From Sva-07 sp963716095 (lineage in GTDB: Bacteria > Actinomycetota > Acidimicrobiia > Acidimicrobiales > Ilumatobacteraceae): a stretch of 64,000 bases of DNA. Position 1 is the stretch's first letter. Every line of letters begins with the position of its first letter. The translations under genes were made by a program, and so were the position numbers. Shown here in pieces: positions 44,082 to 52,984 of the stretch. Below the pieces are notes generated by a model. The model saw only the letters and a list, made by a program, of their open reading frames with translations, searched no databases and was not told the origin of the DNA. The stretch is taken from assembly GCA_963716095.1 (NCBI GenBank), contig CAVQSV010000005.1:124001-188000 (forward strand). The letters run 5' to 3'.

Positions 44082-45176
44082 ATGACGTTGCTGGAGCCGC
44101 ACTCGATGCCGGAAGCCGTCGTCCGAGACGGATTCGAGCCGATCGATGGCGTCATCGAGCCGGCCTGGTGGACCGGCACGCCATGGTTGTCGCGCAGTGA
44201 CTATGTCATCGACGCACGCGAGTTCGACCTGCCCGCCGATCTGCGCCTCGACAGTGCCCTTGCCGAGCGGATGCGCGAGGTGTACGACCGGGCCGGCATC
44301 GTGCTCGTGACCTCCACCGGTCTCACCGATCTCGCCTCGATGCGGACGCTGGCCAGGACGGTGCTTCCCGCCGAGATGGACTACGACGGCGGTTCGAACC
44401 CGCGCCGGCGAATCGAACCGAACGTGTACGAGATCGGGGCTCCGCTGTCGGCGTGGCTCCACTACCACCACGAGATGGCCTACGTCGGCCGGAGCACCAG
44501 CGCAATCGGCTTTCTCTGCAACGCTGCACTCCCGGCCGGGCGAGGCCGCACCTTCGTGTCCGACAGCATCGCCGCCACCGATGCCCTGCTGGCGACCGAC
44601 TTCGGCCAGCGCCTCAAGGAGCGCGGCCTGTGCTACCACCGCAACCTCACCGACCGGAACGCATTTGCGGGGCGCGTCGAGTACGGCGTCTACAACCACT
44701 GGCAGCAGTCGTTCGGCACCGATGACCCGGCACGGGCGGTGGAACACGCCGAGGCGATGGGCCTCGAGACCGAATGGGGCCCCGACGGCCTGCTTCGCAC
44801 GCGTTACTTCTCGCCGGCGTTCGAGTACTTCGGCACGCTCGACCGCAACGTGCTCTACAGCAGCGTCGCCGACCACGGCATGTGGTTCGACACGTGGCCG
44901 CTCGTGCAGCACCTTCCGTATGCGGATCGCCCGCTCGACCTCACCTACGGCGACGGCACACCGTTCACCCGCGACGAACTGATCCGGTTCCTCGCCGTCT
45001 ACGACCGATTCGGTACACCGATCGACTGGAACGTCGGCGACGTGGTGGTGATGTGCAACTACCGGTTCGCGCACGGTCGTCCCGGCATCGAACTGGCCCC
45101 GGGAGAGCGACGTGAGCTCGGCGTCGTGCTCGGCGCCGACGTCGAACGCGTCGGTGTCCGTCCCGACAAGTGGTGA
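44082..45176 (+). CDS. TauD/TfdA-like 2-oxoglutarate/Fe(II) dioxygenase
   Basis: 364 residues. The iron triad is visible as HHEMAYV (H-x-E type, as in clavaminate synthase-like members, not the H-x-D of TauD) and the distal His in NYRFAHGRPG, with the following Arg for 2-oxoglutarate. FLCNAALPAGRGRTFVSDS lies between. Hydroxylates or desaturates an unknown small molecule. ATG 44082 follows two perfect palindromes that look like an operator. Convergent with a TIGR03086 gene 19 bases away. Confidence 0.87.
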   Translation: MTLLEPHSMPEAVVRDGFEPIDGVIEPAWWTGTPWLSRSDYVIDAREFDLPADLRLDSALAERMREVYDRAGIVLVTSTGLTDLASMRTLARTVLPAEMDYDGGSNPRRRIEPNVYEIGAPLSAWLHYHHEMAYVGRSTSAIGFLCNAALPAGRGRTFVSDSIAATDALLATDFGQRLKERGLCYHRNLTDRNAFAGRVEYGVYNHWQQSFGTDDPARAVEHAEAMGLETEWGPDGLLRTRYFSPAFEYFGTLDRNVLYSSVADHGMWFDTWPLVQHLPYADRPLDLTYGDGTPFTRDELIRFLAVYDRFGTPIDWNVGDVVVMCNYRFAHGRPGIELAPGERRELGVVLGADVERVGVRPDKW

Positions 45177-45195
45177 ACGACACCGGGAACCGCGC

Positions 45196-45717
45196 TCAGG
45201 GTTGGCGGCCGGCGAACGCGAGCAGCTTGTCCTGATCGCTCGCGTCGTCGGGCACCTCGACTGCAGGTCCGAACATCGTGCCACCGCGCAGCATCTCTTC
45301 GGGCATGCGTCGTAGGCCCATCGATGCCGCTGCGACAGCATCGGGCGGAAGCGTCTCGTCGGCCCCGATCGATCGGGCGAGATCCCACGAATGCACCAGC
45401 AGATCGGTGATCAGCAGCCCGAGCACCTGCTGTTTCGGCATGTTGCCGAACGCTTCGGCGTTCCCCTCGAGATTGGAGGGGTCCTCGAGCGCCGCAGCCA
45501 CCGCTGGACGCACGTCGTCCCATGCGGCGCCCGGCTCGGTGCCGGCACCGATGACCCCGCCGCCCATCGCCTGCCAGTGCATCGCGTGGTCGACCAGCTG
45601 CCGGACCGTGAAGTCCTCGCAGGTGGTGGGCTTCGCCCAGTCGTCGTCGGTGACCTCGGCGATCACGTCGGTCCACTTCTGTGCGGTCTGTCCCCAGATC
45701 GTTGCCTGCTCGGTCAT
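45196..45717 (-). CDS. TIGR03086 family metal-binding protein
   Basis: 173 residues. TTCEDFTVRQLVDHAMHWQA carries the first metal-binding helix and DLLVHSWDLARSIG the HSWDLA motif, as in the DinB/maleylpyruvate isomerase-like family. Similar to, but clearly different from, the protein at 21258. Function unknown. Start ATG 45717. Convergent with the dioxygenase gene. Confidence 0.84.
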   Translation of the reverse strand: MTEQATIWGQTAQKWTDVIAEVTDDDWAKPTTCEDFTVRQLVDHAMHWQAMGGGVIGAGTEPGAAWDDVRPAVAAALEDPSNLEGNAEAFGNMPKQQVLGLLITDLLVHSWDLARSIGADETLPPDAVAAASMGLRRMPEEMLRGGTMFGPAVEVPDDASDQDKLLAFAGRQP

Positions 45718-46026
45718 CGTCGCTCCGTTGCCGTCGTCGACTCATCGACGACTGGGTGTCGTTGCGGCCGCCCCCCTGGAGGCCGCAGGTGGAGCCGAGG
45801 GTAGCCCATGTGCCGACGCGGGGGATCCGGGGGAGCGGCCCCCTCAGTTCTCGGCGACGGCGATCCGACCTGCGCTGATCGCTTGGAGGTGGGTTCGGCA
45901 CGGGCGATCGGGGCCGGCCGTCGACGGTGTCGACCCGGGCGTGAACCTCCAGTGGGACGACGCCGCGGAGTGCGTCGCCGTGACGCTTGCGGGCCCGGCG
46001 ATGCCGGCGGTCACGCCCGGGTGGAG
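45718..46026. other. Intergenic stretch with no recognised gene
   Basis: About 310 bases between the TIGR03086 start and the end of the GFA gene. Several open frames cross it but none looks like a protein I know, and none starts cleanly with a ribosome site. A run of C (CCCCCC) lies near 45771. Possibly a promoter for the reverse-strand gene plus neutral DNA. Confidence 0.5.
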
Positions 46027-46443
46027 CTATTCGCGATCGAGCGAGACGGACATGCCGGGCAGGTCGACCCACGGCTGTTTGTGTTCACACCACGCTTCGA
46101 CCATCGGCGACACGTCGGATTTGTCGGCCAGCGTGCCGGCCTTGACGGCGACGAGGCCGGCCGGCTCGATCATGGCTGAATAGATCGGTGAACCGCAGGT
46201 GCCGCAGAAGTGTCGGTACACGTAGACGGCGTCGCCGTGTTCGCCCCGGTCCTCGAACGTGCTCAGCTCTCCCGACACGCTCAGTTGGTTCTCCATGGCG
46301 ATCAGATTCACCGAGAAGGCGCCCCCACTCTGTCGTTGGCAGTGATCGCAATGACACACCGCTGTGGCGATCAGATCGCCCGAGAGCTCGTAGGTGATCT
46401 GGCCGCAGAGACAGTGTCCGGTGTGGGTCATGTCCAAGAACAT
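46027..46443 (-). CDS. GFA family zinc protein (CENP-V/glutathione-dependent formaldehyde-activating-like)
   Basis: 138 residues. Zinc ligands in the expected order: GHCLCGQITYE, CHCDHCQRQSGG and FCGTCGSPIYS, that is C-x-C, C-x-C-x2-C and C-x2-C. Members bind two zinc ions; some were reported as S-hydroxymethylglutathione synthases, most have unknown roles, and a glutathione-free actinobacterium makes that role unlikely. Start ATG 46443 or, 12 bases in, 46431. Confidence 0.88.
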   Translation of the reverse strand: MFLDMTHTGHCLCGQITYELSGDLIATAVCHCDHCQRQSGGAFSVNLIAMENQLSVSGELSTFEDRGEHGDAVYVYRHFCGTCGSPIYSAMIEPAGLVAVKAGTLADKSDVSPMVEAWCEHKQPWVDLPGMSVSLDRE

Positions 46444-46522
46444 AGTCAGCTCGCGTTTCGGCATGGTTGGCCGACGGGAACCGCATGCCCGTGCGTGGCC
46501 GGTGCGACCTGTGTTCCGACGT

Positions 46523-47434
46523 CTACCAATCGACCTCGGGAGTCGGCGGGAACAGCGTGTCGCGCTCGGCAGCCAGGCGTTCGCAGTCCCAGTCGGCGTC
46601 CACGCGCTGCAGGATGATGGGGCTCTTCGACGGGTCGGGGAGCTGGCCCCAGTTCGCCGGCGAGCTCGCGAAGATCGGGTCGCTCGCACCGATGACCAAC
46701 TGCTCGGAGTCGTCGGTGACGGTGCCGGTCATCACGTCGGGCTCGGTGAGGAACGCCTCGTAGGCGAAGATCTCGCGCCGGGCGATGTACAGCTCGCCCG
46801 TGATGTCGTCGGTGACTCTGATGTTGACCGTGATTCCCGGGTTGCCGTCGCCGTCGTCGTCGACGATGCGGGGATCCTCGGGATCGGTCGGCAGTGGTTC
46901 GTTCGCCGGGTCGTCGAGGCGGATTCCGACCGGTGTCGGAGTTGCAGCCCGTCGGATGCGGAGTACGCCGTCGACGACGTCGACCTCCACCGGCGCAGGC
47001 GGCGGCTTGATCGCCTGCGTGGCCGCATCGGACAGCGAGGTCTCGATCGGCTGGTCGGTGCGCTGCTCGGAGAAGCAGAAGCTTCCCTGATCGATGATCT
47101 GCCCGTCGACCTCGGTGAAGTCGTTGAAGCCGAAGCTGATGATCAACGTCTTGAGCGTGTCGTCCTGATACGCAACCACGTCGTAGTGGGCCCAACGCCC
47201 CACCAGCTCGGCGCCGAGCACGGCCTCCACGGTCGTGGTGGTGGCGTCGGCGATGGTGGCGGCGGTGGCGTCGGCGGTGGTGGTGGCGGTGGACTCGGCA
47301 TCGGGGGCAGCGGAGGCGCTCGGTGTCGTTGCCGCCGCCTCGGTCGATGCGGTGGTCTCGTCGGCGCCCGACTCGGAACCTCCGCAGGCAGCCAGGACGA
47401 GCGCAGCGGCGCCGAGGAGCAGGAATGGTCGCAT
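46523..47434 (-). CDS. Secreted lipoprotein, unknown function
   Basis: 303 residues. Signal peptide with lipobox LVLAACGGSE, then an Ala/Thr-rich linker (TTTADATAATIADATTTT-like) to about residue 72. C-terminal domain: WAHYDVVAYQDDTLKTLIIS, an acidic DDDGDGNPGITV loop that could bind calcium, and a late cysteine. No family recognised. Divergent from the serine hydrolase, with AT-rich TTTATTTACC and TAGATTATG between as likely promoter DNA. Confidence 0.7.
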   Translation of the reverse strand: MRPFLLLGAAALVLAACGGSESGADETTASTEAAATTPSASAAPDAESTATTTADATAATIADATTTTVEAVLGAELVGRWAHYDVVAYQDDTLKTLIISFGFNDFTEVDGQIIDQGSFCFSEQRTDQPIETSLSDAATQAIKPPPAPVEVDVVDGVLRIRRAATPTPVGIRLDDPANEPLPTDPEDPRIVDDDGDGNPGITVNIRVTDDITGELYIARREIFAYEAFLTEPDVMTGTVTDDSEQLVIGASDPIFASSPANWGQLPDPSKSPIILQRVDADWDCERLAAERDTLFPPTPEVDW

Positions 47435-47519
47435 GCACCGAACCTACTGGCCGGATGCGGCGTCGAGACTTTATTTACCGAGAGTAGATTATGGGGCGGC
47501 CGTGCAGTACCGTTGGATC

Positions 47520-48860
47520 ATGTCGCTGATCGATGACGCCGTGGGCGTGGCCTCGCGCCGGTGCTGGGTGCCCCGCGATCTTGGGCCGGTGACGTCGCTG
47601 GGCGACGAGGTCGCTGCCGGCGCCGCCGCCGAGCAGATCTGGGCGAACGTCGAGTCGCTGTACCGCAGTGGAATGCACCCCGGCATCCAGCTCTGCGTGC
47701 GCCACCAGGGTGACGTGGTCGTCAACCGGGCCATCGGATACGCCCGCGGCAACCTGCCGGGTCGGTGGGTCGACCGCGACTCGGCGATGCCGATGACGGT
47801 CGACACCCCGGTCAACCTCTTCTCCGCGGCCAAGGCCGTGGCGGCGATGGTGATGCACAAGCTCGAGGAGCTGGGAGCGTTCGGTCTCGACGACCCGGTC
47901 GCTGAACACCTGCCCGGCTTCGAACGCCATGGCAAGGGAGACATCACGATCCGCCACCTGCTCACCCATCGCGCGGGCATCGCAGCGTGGCCCGGCGAGG
48001 CCTTCGACCTCGATCTGCTGGCCGACCCCGACCGCATCGTCGAAGTGATCCGCGATCTGCGCCCGAGCGCCGGTCCCGGCGGTGCATCGGCGTATCACGC
48101 GGTCAGCGGAGGGTTCGTCATGGAAGCCGTCACCCGCGCCGCGACCGGGCGGAGCATGCGCGACGTGCTGGCGAAGGAGATCAAGGAGCCGCTCGGTCTC
48201 GACTGGCTCGATTTCGGTGTGGCACCGGAAGATGCCACGTCGGTGGCACACAACGTCGAGACCGGGTTCCTTCCCGGGCCGGTGATCGACCTGTTCATCA
48301 AGCGCGTGCTCGGCAAGCCGTGGGGTCGCATCCTGCGGATGTCGAACGACCCCCGGTTCCTGACGTCGGTGATCCCCTCGGGCAACGTGATCGTCACCGC
48401 AAGCGACATCGCCGCGTTCTATCAGTGCCTGCTCGACGGGGGCGTCCTCGACGGCACACGGGTCTTCGAGGACGACACGATCTCCCGGGCGGTCAGCTCC
48501 GATCGGGGCGGGCTCGAACTCGACCGCATGCTCGCCATACCGATCCGCTACAGCTCGGGCTTCATGCTCGGCTCCGAGACGGTCAGCCTCTACGGGTGGA
48601 ACCACCCGCGGGCGTTCGGCCACCTCGGCATGTCGAACCTGTTCACATGGGCCGACCCCGATCGGGCGCTCGTCGTGGCGCTCCTGACCACCGGCAAGCC
48701 GGTGCTCGGCCCGCACCTCCCTGCGCTGGTGCAGTTGATCACCGGCATTCACGAGATCTTCCCCGAACTCGAGGGGATCAACGCCACACCATCCACACCA
48801 TCCACACCGGCCACACCATCCACACCGGCCGAACGAACGCTCGAGGGGGCACCATCATGA
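47520..48860 (+). CDS. Serine hydrolase, beta-lactamase/esterase EstB type
   Basis: 446-residue class C beta-lactamase-fold serine hydrolase. The nucleophile motif S-x2-K is in NLFSAAKAV, the Tyr motif in YHAVSGGF, and the third element in FGHLGMSN (H-x-G). RHLLTHRAGI precedes as usual. There is no signal peptide, so it is cytoplasmic: an esterase or lipase-like enzyme (EstB/LpqK-like) rather than an antibiotic enzyme. The tail has short STPSTPA-type repeats (48787-48830). Its stop overlaps the carotenoid-oxygenase start by ATGA, so the two are linked in translation. ATG 47520 start. Confidence 0.87.
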   Translation: MSLIDDAVGVASRRCWVPRDLGPVTSLGDEVAAGAAAEQIWANVESLYRSGMHPGIQLCVRHQGDVVVNRAIGYARGNLPGRWVDRDSAMPMTVDTPVNLFSAAKAVAAMVMHKLEELGAFGLDDPVAEHLPGFERHGKGDITIRHLLTHRAGIAAWPGEAFDLDLLADPDRIVEVIRDLRPSAGPGGASAYHAVSGGFVMEAVTRAATGRSMRDVLAKEIKEPLGLDWLDFGVAPEDATSVAHNVETGFLPGPVIDLFIKRVLGKPWGRILRMSNDPRFLTSVIPSGNVIVTASDIAAFYQCLLDGGVLDGTRVFEDDTISRAVSSDRGGLELDRMLAIPIRYSSGFMLGSETVSLYGWNHPRAFGHLGMSNLFTWADPDRALVVALLTTGKPVLGPHLPALVQLITGIHEIFPELEGINATPSTPSTPATPSTPAERTLEGAPS

Positions 48861-50251
48861 CCATCACCGATTCCGACACCTGGAACACGCCGTTCCTGCA
48901 GGGGGCGCTGGCTCCGGTGGTCGACGAGCGAGACGACCAGGGCCTCGAGGTGATCGGTGAGATCCCGGCTGGGCTCGACGGGATGTTCGTGCGCACGGGT
49001 CCGAACCCGCAGTTCGCGCCGATGGGTGCGTACCACCCGTTCGACGGCGACGGGATGCTTCATGCGGTGTACCTCCAAGACGGCACCGCCCGGTACCGGA
49101 ATCGGTGGATCGAGTCGAAGGGGCTGCTCGCCGAGCGAGCCCGTGGGCAGGCCTGCTACGGCGGCATGAGCAACTTCCAGCTCCCGCCCGACGACGTGAT
49201 GCAGGAGGGTGGGCTCCTCAAGAACACCGCCAACACCGCCACGGTTCGCCACGCCGGTCGCTACTTCAGCCTGATGGAGGCCGCCCTGCCCACGGAGTTC
49301 GATCGTGACCTGCGCACGCTCGGCGAATGCGACTTCGGTGGCCGCCTCGAGGGTCCATTCACCGCGCATCCCAAGGTCGACCCGGTGACCGGCGACATGA
49401 TCTTCTTCGGGTACAGCGCCACCGCGCCGTTCCTGCGCTATCACGAGGTGGACGCATCAGGGGAGTTGGTGCACAGTGCCGACATCGACCTGCCGGCCGG
49501 GGTGATGATGCACGACTTCGCGATCACGGAGCGCTACGCGATCTTCTTCGACTCGCCCGCGGTGTTCGATCTGGACGCGTTGCTCGCCGGGGACCCGCCG
49601 ATGAGCTGGCAACCCGACAACGGCACCCGCATCGGCGTGATGCCGCGGCGTGGAACGTCATCGGACATCCGTTGGTTCGAGATCGACAACTGCTACGTCG
49701 TGCACTTCTCCAACGCCTGGGACGCCGCCGACACCATCGAGGTACGAGGGCCCCGCATGCCCGACATGCCTGGCGGCTTCGAAGCCGAGCCCGGGCCGGC
49801 ACGTGAACCGATGCCGTGGAAGTGGACGCTCGACCTGTCCACGGGTCAGGTCGTCGACGAGCAGACCGATGACGTGCCCGGCGAGTTCCCGCGCGTCAAC
49901 GAGGCCTTCATCGGGCAGCGCAACCGCTACGGCTACGACAGCACGGCCCGCGGCTGGGACTTCGACTTCGACTTCAACGGCGTCATGCAATACGACTACG
50001 AGCGTGACACGTCGGCTGGCCACACCTATGGGCCGACGGAGGTCAGCGGCGAGCATGTCTTCGCCGCCGACCCCGACGGAAGCGCCGAGAACGACGGGTG
50101 GCTGATGTCGTTCGTCACCGACCGCGCCGAGGAGACGTCCGAACTCGCGATCATCGACGCCCGAGACGTGTCCGCTGGGCCCGTCGCACGCGTCAAGATG
50201 GCCGCACGGGTTCCGATCGGGTTCCACGCGAACTGGTTTGCATCGGACTGA
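48857..50251 (+). CDS. Carotenoid oxygenase family protein
   Basis: 464 residues, normal length for carotenoid/stilbene cleavage dioxygenases. The four iron-binding histidines appear in order: FTAHPKVD, MMHDFAIT, VVHFSNAWD and the terminal FHANWFA. GMFVRTGPNPQFAP and HPFDGDGMLH near the N-terminus are diagnostic. Cleaves a C=C bond of a carotenoid, apocarotenoid, stilbene or lignin-derived compound; substrate unknown. ATG overlaps the serine hydrolase stop, and a zinc-type alcohol dehydrogenase follows 39 bases on, suggesting cleavage, ester and alcohol/aldehyde steps in one path. Confidence 0.93.
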   Translation: MTITDSDTWNTPFLQGALAPVVDERDDQGLEVIGEIPAGLDGMFVRTGPNPQFAPMGAYHPFDGDGMLHAVYLQDGTARYRNRWIESKGLLAERARGQACYGGMSNFQLPPDDVMQEGGLLKNTANTATVRHAGRYFSLMEAALPTEFDRDLRTLGECDFGGRLEGPFTAHPKVDPVTGDMIFFGYSATAPFLRYHEVDASGELVHSADIDLPAGVMMHDFAITERYAIFFDSPAVFDLDALLAGDPPMSWQPDNGTRIGVMPRRGTSSDIRWFEIDNCYVVHFSNAWDAADTIEVRGPRMPDMPGGFEAEPGPAREPMPWKWTLDLSTGQVVDEQTDDVPGEFPRVNEAFIGQRNRYGYDSTARGWDFDFDFNGVMQYDYERDTSAGHTYGPTEVSGEHVFAADPDGSAENDGWLMSFVTDRAEETSELAIIDARDVSAGPVARVKMAARVPIGFHANWFASD

Positions 50252-50290
50252 AGGCGAGTGCCGCGCCGTCGCGTGCGGCATCCTGGTGAC

Positions 50291-51235
50291 ATGCGCGCAG
50301 TTCGTGTCCATGGCGGACAGGTCGAGGTCGATGAGGTTCCGGCGACCGATGGCGACGGTGTACGGATTCGTGTGCGTTCGGCGGGGATCTGTGGTTCCGA
50401 CCTCCATCTGATCGAAGCCGGAGTCGTCGAGGCGGCCGCGGTCACCCTCGGCCACGAGGTCGCGGGAATCACCGACGACGGCACCGCGGTCGCCATCGAA
50501 CCGTTGGCGCCGTGCGGGGCCTGCGGGCCGTGCCTGGATGGCGAGTACAACCTGTGTCGCACCGGCGGCGCCATGCTGTTCGGCATCGGGCGCGACGGGG
50601 GCATGGCCGACGAGATGTGGGTTCCTGCACGCGCCCTGGTACCGCTTCCTGGCGGCATCGACGTGCGCGACGCATCACTCGTCGAGCCGTTGGCGGTGGT
50701 GGTCCACTCGTTCCGGCGTGCGGGGGTGCGTTCCAGCCAACGTGTCGCCGTGATCGGTGGCGGCACGATCGGTCTGTGCGCAGTTGCGGTCGGACGCGCG
50801 CTGGGTTGCGAGGTCGGCCTGGCGGCTCGCCACGACCATCAACGCGCCGCCGGTGAACGGCTCGGCGCATCGGAGGTCAGCGGCGAGTACGACGTGGTCA
50901 TCGAGGCCGCCGGCTCCGAGACGGCGTTGGCCTCCGCCGTCCACTTCGCCAAGCCGTCGGCACAGGTCGTCATCCCCGGGATCTACTGGGGGCCGGTCGC
51001 GCTTCCCGGCCTGGCGATGTGTCTCAAACAGGTCAGCCTGTGCCCGACGACGCTCTATGGTCGCCACGCCGGCGGCCGTGACGTCGACAACGCCGCCGCG
51101 CTGCTCGCCACCACGCCGGCGCTCGCGCCAACGTTGGTGACCCACCGCTTCCCGCTCGACGCTGCCGTCGAAGCGTTCGACGCGGCGGCAAGTCGCTCCG
51201 CAGGGGCGATCAAGGTGATCCTCGAACCGGCGTGA
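50291..51235 (+). CDS. Zinc-type alcohol dehydrogenase (MDR superfamily)
   Basis: 314 residues, a bit short for the family (340-350). SAGICGSDLHL gives the catalytic-zinc cysteine, LGHEVAG the His-Glu pair, and APCGACGPCLDGEYNLC the structural zinc cysteines. The cofactor site is VAVIGGGTIGLCAVAVG. Likely oxidises an alcohol or polyol, or reduces an aldehyde. ATG 50291 chosen; the frame runs upstream without conserved sequence. It probably belongs to the same transcript as the carotenoid oxygenase; acyP starts 4 bases after its stop. Confidence 0.87.
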   Translation: MRAVRVHGGQVEVDEVPATDGDGVRIRVRSAGICGSDLHLIEAGVVEAAAVTLGHEVAGITDDGTAVAIEPLAPCGACGPCLDGEYNLCRTGGAMLFGIGRDGGMADEMWVPARALVPLPGGIDVRDASLVEPLAVVVHSFRRAGVRSSQRVAVIGGGTIGLCAVAVGRALGCEVGLAARHDHQRAAGERLGASEVSGEYDVVIEAAGSETALASAVHFAKPSAQVVIPGIYWGPVALPGLAMCLKQVSLCPTTLYGRHAGGRDVDNAAALLATTPALAPTLVTHRFPLDAAVEAFDAAASRSAGAIKVILEPA

Positions 51236-51239
51236 GTCC

Positions 51240-51515
51240 ATGAGCGACGTGCGTTGCCGCGCAGTGATCTCGGGTCGAGTCCAGGGTGTGTTCTTTCGCG
51301 ACACCTGCGAGCGGGTGGCATCGGGTCTCGGCGTTCGCGGATGGGTGCGCAACCGCTCCGACGGTACGGTCGAGGTGGCGGCCGAGGGCAGCCGCGACGC
51401 CGTCGATGCCCTGCTCGACTGGTGTCGTGAGGGCCCGCCGCGTGCGAAGGTGATCGGCATCGAGGTGCGCGATGAACCGGTCGCTGCCGAGCGGGGCTTC
51501 CGGGTCCGGTACTGA
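51240..51515 (+). CDS. acyP: Acylphosphatase
   Basis: 91 residues, standard size. Hydrolyses carboxyl-phosphate bonds of acylphosphates. VISGRVQGVFFRDTCERVA contains the phosphate-binding loop and catalytic Arg (GRVQGVFFR), and GWVRNRSDGTVEV has the catalytic Asn. Ends FRVRY, as usual. Cytoplasmic. Follows the alcohol dehydrogenase by 4 bases, so it is likely co-transcribed. Confidence 0.94.
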   Translation: MSDVRCRAVISGRVQGVFFRDTCERVASGLGVRGWVRNRSDGTVEVAAEGSRDAVDALLDWCREGPPRAKVIGIEVRDEPVAAERGFRVRY

Positions 51516-51550
51516 CGGCTCGAAGCGGCTCCGCAACGACCCCCGTGGAC

Positions 51551-51582
51551 GCGGATATCTGCTTCACCGATGGCGGATATCT
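51551..51582 (+). promoter_or_regulatory. Direct repeat GCGGATATCT, two copies 22 bases apart
   Basis: GCGGATATCT at 51551-51560 and again at 51573-51582, spaced about two helical turns, about 105 bases upstream of the cyclic-nucleotide-binding gene. Could be a double binding site for a regulator. Only this pair was noticed in the window. Confidence 0.4.
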
Positions 51583-51685
51583 CACTGATCTATGCCGATG
51601 ATGGGAATGATCGGCCGATGATGAGGTTGTACGCGTTGTTGTCATCGACAGCGCGATCATCCCCTCAGAGAGAACCAGGAACGTC

Positions 51686-52093
51686 ATGTTCAGCCGCAAG
51701 CGCATCATCCACTCGTCACTTCTTGCCAGCGAACTCGCCGTCACCGTTCCCGTCAGCGAACTCGAGACGCTCGACCGTCTGGCCACCACGATCCAGATCG
51801 ACGCCGGCGAAGAGATCATGCGCGCCCAGCAGTTCGGTCGCGAGTGCTTCGTCGTGATCGACGGCGAATTCCGCATCGACCTCGGCGACTCCGAGGTCAC
51901 CGTCGGGCCAGGCGCCGTCATCGGCGAACTTGCGCTGTTGACGATGAAGCCCCGCACCGCGTCGGTGACCGCCACGGTCGACTCGAGCGTCTACGTCCTG
52001 AACCGTTCCGAGTTCGCCACTGCGCTCGACGCCTGCCCCAAGCTGTCGCGCTACGTGCTCGACGGCGCCGTGCAGCGCACCGTCGCCGCCTGA
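51686..52093 (+). CDS. Cyclic nucleotide-binding domain protein
   Basis: 135 residues, a lone CNB (CAP_ED) domain with no helix-turn-helix or enzymatic part. AGEEIMRAQQFGRECFVVIDG and PGAVIGELALLTMKPRTASV correspond to the phosphate-binding cassette (G-E-L-A-L and the Arg that contacts the cyclic phosphate). Should bind cAMP or cGMP, and may act as a receiver for a nucleotide cyclase such as that at 38130. ATG 51686. Confidence 0.84.
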   Translation: MFSRKRIIHSSLLASELAVTVPVSELETLDRLATTIQIDAGEEIMRAQQFGRECFVVIDGEFRIDLGDSEVTVGPGAVIGELALLTMKPRTASVTATVDSSVYVLNRSEFATALDACPKLSRYVLDGAVQRTVAA

Positions 52094-52152
52094 CGCACCC
52101 AGCGTCTCGTGAACCCGGGTGGGACGGTTCCCCGACCGGTTCACCGGATCGC

Positions 52153-52761
52153 TCAGGACTCCAATGCGTTGCGGAGTTGGTCGAAGGCGTAATCGGGCAT
52201 CGAGGTGTAGAGCAGTTCGGCGCCGGCGAAACGGCGAGCTTCTGCGGCCAGTGCCCCGACGTGGACGTGCTCGGCGAGGATGACCACGGTCGACGTTCCC
52301 GGCTCGACCGCATCGCGGAACCACGCCACCCACTCGTCGGGGATTCCGAGATCGACGATCTTCGCCGTCACCACCCCTGAGGCGGCCCCGATGCCGATCC
52401 CGGCGATCCACCCGACCGGGCCGCCCAGCACCAGGCCGAGCAAGCCGGTCCACATCGCACCGCCGAGTGCCGCCCGCCCCGGTGTCGGATCGATCGTCTC
52501 GAGCACCTTGACGGTGCCGTCGTCCTGCTTGGTGACGAGCACCGCGTCCTGGAGGTCGAGGTCGCCGGACTCCTTCAGCCCGCCCATCGCCAACAGGTAC
52601 TGCTGGGCGAGCACCTGCCGATCGAACGACACGCCGATGATGACCGGCGCTCCAGGGTCCGAGACCACCCGCTCGTGGGGCTCGATGCCGGCCCGCAGCG
52701 ACGGATCCGGCGGATCGAACGCCGGAGTTGGCTCATCGGCTGGGGGAGGATCGCTCATCAC
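52153..52761 (-). CDS. DUF1269-type membrane-associated protein
   Basis: 202 residues. Pro/Asp-rich N-terminus, then VIIGVSFDRQVLAQQYLLAM, DAVLVTKQDDGTVKV, and a glycine-rich hydrophobic helix pair (WTGLLGLVLGGPVGWIAGIG) at about 105-135, followed by an alpha/beta end. The pattern matches DUF1269 proteins of unknown function. Start ATG 52761 or 52758. The 220 bases upstream hold no recognised gene. Confidence 0.75.
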   Translation of the reverse strand: MMSDPPPADEPTPAFDPPDPSLRAGIEPHERVVSDPGAPVIIGVSFDRQVLAQQYLLAMGGLKESGDLDLQDAVLVTKQDDGTVKVLETIDPTPGRAALGGAMWTGLLGLVLGGPVGWIAGIGIGAASGVVTAKIVDLGIPDEWVAWFRDAVEPGTSTVVILAEHVHVGALAAEARRFAGAELLYTSMPDYAFDQLRNALES

Positions 52762-52984
52762 AGCAGTGTGTCACTGCAGCCAGCACGCTCAGGGCGCGGT
52801 CGCTCGGGAACGTCGCCGCCTGACGCCGACCGTCACTTCGGCACGATCGAGCGCGCGTCACGTCCCCGATGCCGGGACCGACTGAGCTCTGATCCAGCAT
52901 GCAGCCGGATGCTCGACAATGACAGTTCGCCTCGGCCCGACGACCGGTACCCTCCAGGCGTCCCCGAACAGAAGGAACACGACC

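Noticed and set aside
45718..46026. A gene in the gap before the GFA gene
   Set aside because: Open frames exist but lack start signals and recognisable sequence.
46027..46443. Glutathione-dependent formaldehyde-activating enzyme
   Set aside because: Fold is right, but actinobacteria generally use mycothiol; the enzymatic name is not supported.
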